Shown here in pieces: positions 59,546 through 64,000 of a stretch of DNA of 64,000 nt. The stretch is from JASSUD01 sp031963005 (GTDB taxonomy: Bacteria > Pseudomonadota > Gammaproteobacteria > Burkholderiales > Burkholderiaceae). Under the pieces are notes generated by a model. The model was not told where the DNA came from. It saw only the letters and a list, made by a program, of their open reading frames with translations, and ran no database searches. The first letter of the stretch is position 1. Each line of letters starts with the position of its first letter. A program made the position numbers and the translations under genes. The stretch spans positions 11,685 through 75,684 of the forward strand of contig JASSUL010000011.1 in NCBI GenBank assembly GCA_031963005.1, given 5' to 3'.

Positions 59546-59815
59546 TTAAGCGGCTGCGACTAACGGAATCACACCTGCAACGCGTTTGTTGTCTTTACCT
59601 TTAACGCCAAATTTCACATGACCTTGTACTAGCGCAAAGAGGGTATGGTCTTTGCCAACCCCTACATTGACACCAGGATGTACGCGAGTGCCTCGTTGGC
59701 GAAGAATAATGCCACCGGCTTGAATGGCTTGACCACCGTAGACTTTTACACCAAGGCGTTTCGACTCAGAATCGCGGCCATTGCGTGATGAGCCGCCTGC
59801 TTTTTTATGTGCCAT
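59546..59815 (-). CDS. rpmA: 50S ribosomal protein L27
   Basis: The 89-residue protein begins MAHKKAGGSSRNGRDSESKR, the known N-terminus of L27, which reaches the peptidyl transferase centre, and includes GGQAIQAGGIILRQRGTRVH. It is the middle gene of rplU-rpmA-obgE. It is preceded by a MITE-like element in the 241-bp spacer to rplU. The gene is intact. Confidence 0.98.
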   Translation of the reverse strand: MAHKKAGGSSRNGRDSESKRLGVKVYGGQAIQAGGIILRQRGTRVHPGVNVGVGKDHTLFALVQGHVKFGVKGKDNKRVAGVIPLVAAA

Positions 59816-59875
59816 GAAAATTCCTTATAAGGCGCACAACGATGCCCTTTATCAGGGCTGTACGCCATCTCTATC

Positions 59876-60023
59876 TAAGAACCTGTTTGGAGTCTCCCAA
59901 AAAGGCCCATCTTTTGGGTCGTGCGGTGTTCGGGATCCTCACTGTACTCAAATACAGCTCCGGTCCCTGTGCTCCTGCTCCCCCAAATAGGAACCCTTTT
60001 GGAAAACTCCAAACAGGTTCTTA
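59876..60023. repeat. MITE-like element, family B, copy 2 (between rplU and rpmA)
   Basis: The ends taagaacctgtttggagtct and the matching inverted end form 25-bp repeats with few mismatches; the core hairpin and flanks (gatcctcactgtactcaa) are the same as in copy 1. It is inside the spacer of the same operon. Confidence 0.8.
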
Positions 60024-60056
60024 GCGAAAAATAAAAATGAAGACGAAAACTACTAT

Positions 60057-60368
60057 TTACGCTTCGATCGTATTGATCTGCACTTCCGTGTAATTTTGGC
60101 GATGGCCTGCATGTTTTTGATAATGCTTGCGACGGCGCATTTTGAAAATCTGAACTTTAGGATGGCGACCCTGCGATAGCACTGTGGCTTTTACTGCTGC
60201 ACCTGGTAAGAAAGGCGCACCCCACTTCAAAGACTCGCCTTGACCTACTGCGAGTACTTGATCTATCACGATTTCAGAGCCAACGTCCGCCAGTATCTGT
60301 TCTATTTTCAGTTTTTCGCCGGCAGCAACTTTATATTGCTTGCCACCAGTTTTTATGACTGCGTACAT
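60057..60368 (-). CDS. rplU: 50S ribosomal protein L21
   Basis: The 103-residue protein MYAVIKTGGKQYKVAAGEKL, ending KHYQKHAGHRQNYTEVQI, matches L21 throughout, including the basic segment KMRRRKHYQKHAGHRQ. It starts the rplU-rpmA-obgE operon. L21 binds 23S rRNA in the large subunit. No change in length or composition. Confidence 0.98.
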   Translation of the reverse strand: MYAVIKTGGKQYKVAAGEKLKIEQILADVGSEIVIDQVLAVGQGESLKWGAPFLPGAAVKATVLSQGRHPKVQIFKMRRRKHYQKHAGHRQNYTEVQINTIEA

Positions 60369-61135
60369 GGATACTCCATTTAAGTTTCAAAATAATCGCG
60401 CAAAGTGCCTTAGTAAGCAAATTTAGTAAGCAAAATATGCTCCATACTACAGAACAAATACGCTTCCAAAACCCACTCTACAGTTTCTGAGCTACACCGA
60501 CGCGCGACGGAAATTCAAAGCGCCGAATTATAATAGAAAAAAACGCAACTCGCATAAAAACATTATCTTATAGACAAGGCTACTCATTAAATGCGCTATT
60601 CTCGGCAGAGCTTTATTTTTTTAGGGCCTTTTGCACACTTTGTAGAGGGTATACGGACTTTTGGAGCGAGGCGTATTCGGCTCAAAGAAAGCGACTTACT
60701 TGTCCATAGTATGTCCATCATCGGGGCAATGGTAAAGGCTGATCAGTACCAAGATGGCTTAGTCTTCACAGATATGAAGCGCAGTCAACTTGCACTATGT
60801 TGCGGAGCCTAAAACATCTGTGTGAAAAACACTGATAGAAATTAAGATAGCAACACTTTTTAAAAGCTTGAACTAAAAAACGAAAAACTCTTTTTTAAAG
60901 CGAATTTAGGGCGCATAAAGAATGGCCACTGGGCGCTGGCCTATAGATTTTCTCTAACAAAACGCAACATGGTAGTGAGACTGCAATCTCTGCCGAAAAG
61001 GGGTAACCAGTAGAGTTCAATATACGTAGGCTATATAATCTAGCCTGCTCTATGTAAATGGTTTGTGGCGTTCTTTATGGGCTCGGCCATGCCTTCTAAG
61101 GTTTTCTTTTCTCTTTAATTTTTAGGCTGCGCGCA
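60369..61135. other. Long spacer between rplU and ispB without credible genes
   Basis: The divergent promoters of rplU and ispB must lie here. A 73-codon forward frame at 60591-60812 lacks a ribosome site and known domains. The rest shows no repeat or hairpin that I can support. Confidence 0.45.
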
Positions 61136-62242
61136 TTGACTGCCTCTTCTTTCCCTTCTCTTGCTGATCATTTGAAACTAGGTGAAGCTGCACAGCAGGC
61201 GCTTGCGTCTTCAACAGCAGCTGTTCCCTCCCCTTCGTTGAGTTTCCTAGCCCCTATTTCGGAAGATTTTGAAGCGCTGAATCGCGTTATTACGCGCTGT
61301 TTATATTCGGAAGTGCCTCTGATTCAGAATATTTCTGAGCATTTGATTCAAGCAGGTGGTAAACGTTTGCGTCCTGCATTGCTCTTGCTAATTTCTGGAG
61401 CGCTGGGGGTAACGAGTGAGGCTCGCCATGAGCTTGCAGCGGTGATCGAATTTATTCATACCGCAACGCTTTTGCATGATGATGTGGTGGATGAGTCTGA
61501 TCTGAGGCGCGGCCGTAAAACTGCCAATGCGCTTTTTGGAAATGCCGCCAGTGTTTTAGTCGGCGATTTTTTATATTCGCGCGCATTCCAAATGATGGTC
61601 GATGTGCAAGCAAAAACACAGTGTGTAGAGATCATGCGCATTTTATCAAGCGCAACCAATGTGATTGCACAAGGAGAAGTACTGCAATTAATCCACCGTC
61701 ATGATCCTCAAGTCGATGAAGCGCACTATCGGCGGGTGGTGTATTACAAAACAGCAACGCTTTTTGAAGCTTCTGCGCAATTAGGGGCTGTGCTAGCGAA
61801 TGCGCCGCAGGCGGTGGTCACTGCTGCTGCAGATTTTGGCCGGCATATAGGCAATGCTTTTCAGATTATGGATGACTGGTTAGATTACGCTGGCGATCCC
61901 ACTGTGCTGGGTAAACCTGTAGGGGCAGATTTACGAGAAGGTAAACTGACATTGCCCTTAATATTATTTATACAAAATGGCACACCCGATCAGCGTGCAC
62001 GTGCGCAAGCGGTGATTGAACATGCGATTCACGGTCATGCTGAGTCTCACAAGACTAACTCAGAAGATGGGTATGATGCTTTGCTAGAAGAAGTGCGTAA
62101 CTCAAACGCATTAGAAGCCACATTACAAGCGGCAGAGCGCGAAGCAGCGCTTGCTGAAAAAGCGTTAGCGCTATTTCCAAGCTCCATTTATAAGAAAAGC
62201 TTGCTAGAATTGCGGACTTATTCAATTTCGAGACAGTATTAA
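61136..62242 (+). CDS. ispB: Octaprenyl diphosphate synthase
   Basis: The 368-residue enzyme has both aspartate-rich motifs: LLHDDVVDESDLRRG near residue 118 and FQIMDDWLDYAGDP near 243, with GGKRLRPALLLL before the first. It builds the octaprenyl side chain of ubiquinone. The start is the TTG at 61136; no ATG exists before the conserved part, and the first 40 residues are a polar Ser/Ala-rich extension. The ubiquinone genes ubiE and ubiJ lie 10 kb away. tRNA-Pro follows on the same strand. Confidence 0.93.
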   Translation: MTASSFPSLADHLKLGEAAQQALASSTAAVPSPSLSFLAPISEDFEALNRVITRCLYSEVPLIQNISEHLIQAGGKRLRPALLLLISGALGVTSEARHELAAVIEFIHTATLLHDDVVDESDLRRGRKTANALFGNAASVLVGDFLYSRAFQMMVDVQAKTQCVEIMRILSSATNVIAQGEVLQLIHRHDPQVDEAHYRRVVYYKTATLFEASAQLGAVLANAPQAVVTAAADFGRHIGNAFQIMDDWLDYAGDPTVLGKPVGADLREGKLTLPLILFIQNGTPDQRARAQAVIEHAIHGHAESHKTNSEDGYDALLEEVRNSNALEATLQAAEREAALAEKALALFPSSIYKKSLLELRTYSISRQY

Positions 62243-62272
62243 TCGAGATAGTCTTAGATAGCATTAAATACG

Positions 62273-62349
62273 CGGGGTGTAGCTTAGCCTGGTAGAGCGC
62301 TACGTTCGGGACGTAGAGGCCGGAGGTTCGAATCCTCTCACCCCGACCA
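62273..62349 (+). tRNA. tRNA-Pro (anticodon CGG)
   Basis: The 77-nt sequence folds as a full cloverleaf: acceptor cggggtg / caccccg, D-arm with agcctggtagagc, anticodon stem ctacg / cgtag around loop ttcggga (CGG), T-arm ggaggttcgaatcctc, and encoded CCA. It reads proline CCG codons. Its 3' end is a common site for integration by P4-type integrases, and a broken integrase gene starts 178 bp downstream. Confidence 0.97.
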
Positions 62350-62383
62350 CATATCTATTCATACATTATCTTATTTTATTTAT

Positions 62384-62416
62384 AACCCGAGTAACCATAA
62401 GGCTCTCGGGTTTTTT
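62384..62416 (+). terminator. Intrinsic terminator after tRNA-Pro
   Basis: The arms aacccgag and ctcgggtt enclose a 13-nt loop and are followed by a T-run. Confidence 0.75.
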
Positions 62417-62526
62417 GTTGTCAATTTTTATTTGATTTTTTCATTGACAGCATAATAAATTGAGGGGGATATTTGGGGGCACAAATAAAGGCTGTAAAAA
62501 TTTATACCCCCATAAGGATTTCTCTA

Positions 62527-62815
62527 ATGCCTCTTACGGATATGGTTGTGCGCAATGCCAAATCTCAAGGCAAACGTTACAAACTAGCGGATAGTGGGGG
62601 GTATATCTAGAGGTACATCCTTCAGGCGGTAGATACTTTCGCCTGAAGTACCCGCTGGATGACAAAGAGAATTGTTTGGCTTTAGGCACCTACCCTGATG
62701 TCGCACTGGCTCAGGCTCGCACAGCACGTGACGCAGCAAACAAGACGCCATCCACAAACAGGCCACAGCACAACGGCACGCCCAACAAGAACACGCGCAA
62801 TTTGAGTCAGCAGTG
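62527..62815 (+). pseudogene. P4-type integrase (DUF4102), frameshifted N-terminal fragment
   Basis: The frame begins MPLTDMVVRNAKSQGKRYKL ADSGG, the start of tyrosine recombinases that insert at tRNA genes, then meets a stop. After a frameshift in the G-run near 62597-62602 the family continues as VYLEVHPSGGRYFRLKYPLD, then LALGTYPDVALAQARTARDA. Homology ends near 62750; the catalytic domain (R...H-R-Y) is missing. It lies beside tRNA-Pro, marking the border of an old integrated island. Confidence 0.85.
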
Positions 62816-63076
62816 ACCCAAGGCCAGCAGGCGATAATGCACTATTTGCAACAAAATGCGCATATCGTGGATCATCCAGCCCGACTGCAAGCAATTCAAG
62901 CGTACTTTGCGCAACCCGCAAATGTGCAATCCTTTGTACAGACCTATCACCCTACCCAATGGGAACCGGCGATCAAATGGATGTATGAACAGATCCGCAC
63001 TGCACCTGCCCCCTCTCATCCTTCACCGTTACGAAGTAGCGCAACCCCATTAGGACAGCCTAGCAGTGGCGCATAG
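62813..63076 (+). CDS. Hypothetical Gln-rich protein fragment
   Basis: The 87-residue frame from a GTG is the open end of a longer Gln/His/Ala-rich frame that stays open back to about 62745 (ATAQRHAQQEHAQFESAVTQ). It includes LQQNAHIVDHPARLQAIQAY and FAQPANVQSFVQTYHPTQWE. It has no ribosome site of its own and joins the integrase fragment directly, so it is likely the tail of a truncated gene of the island. The family is unrecognised. Confidence 0.35.
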   Translation: MTQGQQAIMHYLQQNAHIVDHPARLQAIQAYFAQPANVQSFVQTYHPTQWEPAIKWMYEQIRTAPAPSHPSPLRSSATPLGQPSSGA

Positions 63077-63239
63077 AGTGTACCTGCAGACCGTTTTGCG
63101 CAACATATAGAGGGGTTGTAACGCAAAAATTCACCTGTCGGGGGTTCTTATATCGCACTTTCGATTATCTGCCTTAGAGTAACTTCAGAACCATTTTCTG
63201 GGGCTATTTACCTAATCCGCTGGCACGCCTTCCAGCGCA

Positions 63240-63596
63240 ATGCCATCGCCTACAGCGGGAGAAAAAGAACCTGATTTCACTTTACTCACACCAGCAAAAT
63301 CTCCCTTGATCGAAAAACTATTAAATCAATGGCATCTAGTCTTTGAAGATCTGCAAAAAGACACTTGGTATAAAAACAGAGGATTGAAGGCAAGTCAGGA
63401 AAGGCAGCTGGAAATGTATCAAACAGCCTGCGAAGTGCTGCAGCCTCCCGCACCGTGGATAGAGCAGCATCTCAACCCGCTATCTGCTTCACCAGATAAC
63501 GTCATTCCTTCTCATATCCACCATGTGTATCTATCGAAGCATGCGAAGCGATGCAAGAGGCACTCGCCTATCTTCATGCGGCAATGCAAGAAATAG
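63240..63596 (+). CDS. Hypothetical helical protein, upstream part of a probable frameshifted gene
   Basis: The 118-residue frame (LLTPAKSPLIEKLLNQWHLV, then WYKNRGLKASQERQLEMYQT) is soluble and helical up to about HIHHVYL, after which the C-terminal 20 residues turn basic and improbable. The next frame overlaps by 46 bp and continues with a helical and membrane part. This looks like one gene broken by a frameshift near 63530. The family is unrecognised. Confidence 0.45.
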   Translation: MPSPTAGEKEPDFTLLTPAKSPLIEKLLNQWHLVFEDLQKDTWYKNRGLKASQERQLEMYQTACEVLQPPAPWIEQHLNPLSASPDNVIPSHIHHVYLSKHAKRCKRHSPIFMRQCKK

Positions 63597-63910
63597 ACGC
63601 CTTTTTAGAAGAAGTCGGACCCAGTGCGCAGGCCAGGCAATCCGCCTTTTATTGGGCCGTAGCCCTCATCATAGCAAGCGTATTTGCGGTCTTGATCGTT
63701 CAAGCCGCTGAAATAGCAGGTGCAGCCACGGCGCTAGTTTCTGTTTTATCAGCGTGTTTTATAGCGTGTTTGCGCCTTATCTCCGTATGGTATGAGCGCG
63801 ATGCCGCTAAAACGCACATGCAGTGGGAAAAGCGGTCAAAGGCACTGGCATATGCTGGAGAAATATTTGGCATTGTTTTGGTTTGGAGAGATGCTCAAAG
63901 GGAAGCGTAA
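63551..63910 (+). CDS. Hypothetical two-helix membrane protein, downstream part of a probable frameshifted gene
   Basis: The 119-residue frame starts with helical residues (MQEALAYLHAAMQEIDAFLE), has two membrane helices (FYWAVALIIASVFAVLIVQA and TALVSVLSACFIACLRLISV) and a basic tail. The layout recalls small SLATT-type membrane proteins, but no family is firmly recognised. In its frame upstream codons stay open a short way (IEACEAMQEA), which supports a join with the preceding frame. No gene follows up to the window end at 64000. Confidence 0.45.
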   Translation: MQEALAYLHAAMQEIDAFLEEVGPSAQARQSAFYWAVALIIASVFAVLIVQAAEIAGAATALVSVLSACFIACLRLISVWYERDAAKTHMQWEKRSKALAYAGEIFGIVLVWRDAQREA

Positions 63911-64000
63911 TGACCTGATTCACTAAACAACCACCCTCTTTTTTAGACAGTGGTTTTTAGTATGGAGCTCTTTTTTGAAAGACCATCGCACTTCCGAGTT

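Noticed and set aside
60591..60812. 73-codon forward frame between rplU and ispB
   Set aside because: No ribosome site, no family, and it lies in a divergent promoter spacer.
1..64000. CRISPR array or rRNA operon
   Set aside because: No regularly spaced repeats of 24-40 bp and no rRNA-like sequence were seen; the repeats found are inverted or isolated.

Overview
The window reads as the chromosome of a host-associated betaproteobacterium of the Burkholderiaceae, most like the reduced endofungal symbionts (Mycoavidus/Glomeribacter type). This is inferred from Burkholderia-style gene blocks (rnc-era-recO-pdxJ-acpS-nagZ, FAD/4Fe-4S oxidase-HIT-ubiE-Tim44-ubiJ, obgE-rpmA-rplU, methyltransferase-rnhA-dnaQ) written in DNA of moderate GC, mixed with AT-rich islands, many toxin-antitoxin genes, pseudogenes and short inverted-repeat elements. 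No 16S gene is present, so the species cannot be settled.

Layout. 0-2.6 kb: wreck of an F-type conjugation region (MobF relaxase N-terminus, 5'-truncated TraD, and a probable TraG C-terminus on the opposite strand). 2.6-5.8 kb: an amino-acid permease and a coiled-coil membrane protein of unknown role. 6-19.7 kb: accessory region with a BrnT/BrnA-like single-chain protein, an Rpn nuclease, a DUF7673-like protein, a broken Fic gene, a broken HEAT-repeat gene, a PIN toxin remnant, two tandem patatin phospholipases and an IS630 remnant. 19.7-24.4 kb: argH, divergent from argF-argG and a phosphotransferase. 24.4-27.4 kb: pirin, a RES/Xre toxin-antitoxin pair and a membrane protein with a PPxY tail. 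27.5-32 kb: ABC exporter, serB, murI (second catalytic cysteine replaced by serine) and a TonB-like protein. 32-34 kb: a very AT-rich 558-residue orphan. 34-48 kb: SYLF lipoprotein, MscS channel, TatD, holB, dnaQ, rnhA, methyltransferase, mltD, rnc-era-recO-pdxJ-acpS-nagZ. 48-50 kb: AbiE-type toxin-antitoxin pair and an orphan antitoxin remnant. 50-62.3 kb: ubiJ, Tim44 protein, ubiE, HIT, the giant oxidase, rppH, obgE, rpmA, rplU and ispB. 62.3-64 kb: tRNA-Pro with a broken integrase beside it and degenerate island genes.

Themes. Three families of MITE-like inverted repeats lie in spacers, two of them inside the rplU-rpmA-obgE operon and two either side of mltD, where neighbours expected from other proteobacteria (gloB, lepB) are missing. 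Several housekeeping enzymes (MurI, Era, HolB, the ABC exporter) carry Ser/Thr/Pro/Ala/Lys-rich insertions. The AT-rich orphans, patatins, Fic remnant and PPxY protein are the best candidates for host interaction. The most interesting single observations are the BrnT-coiled-coil-BrnA-like chain, the MurI Cys-to-Ser change and the duplicated patatin pair between inverted repeats.
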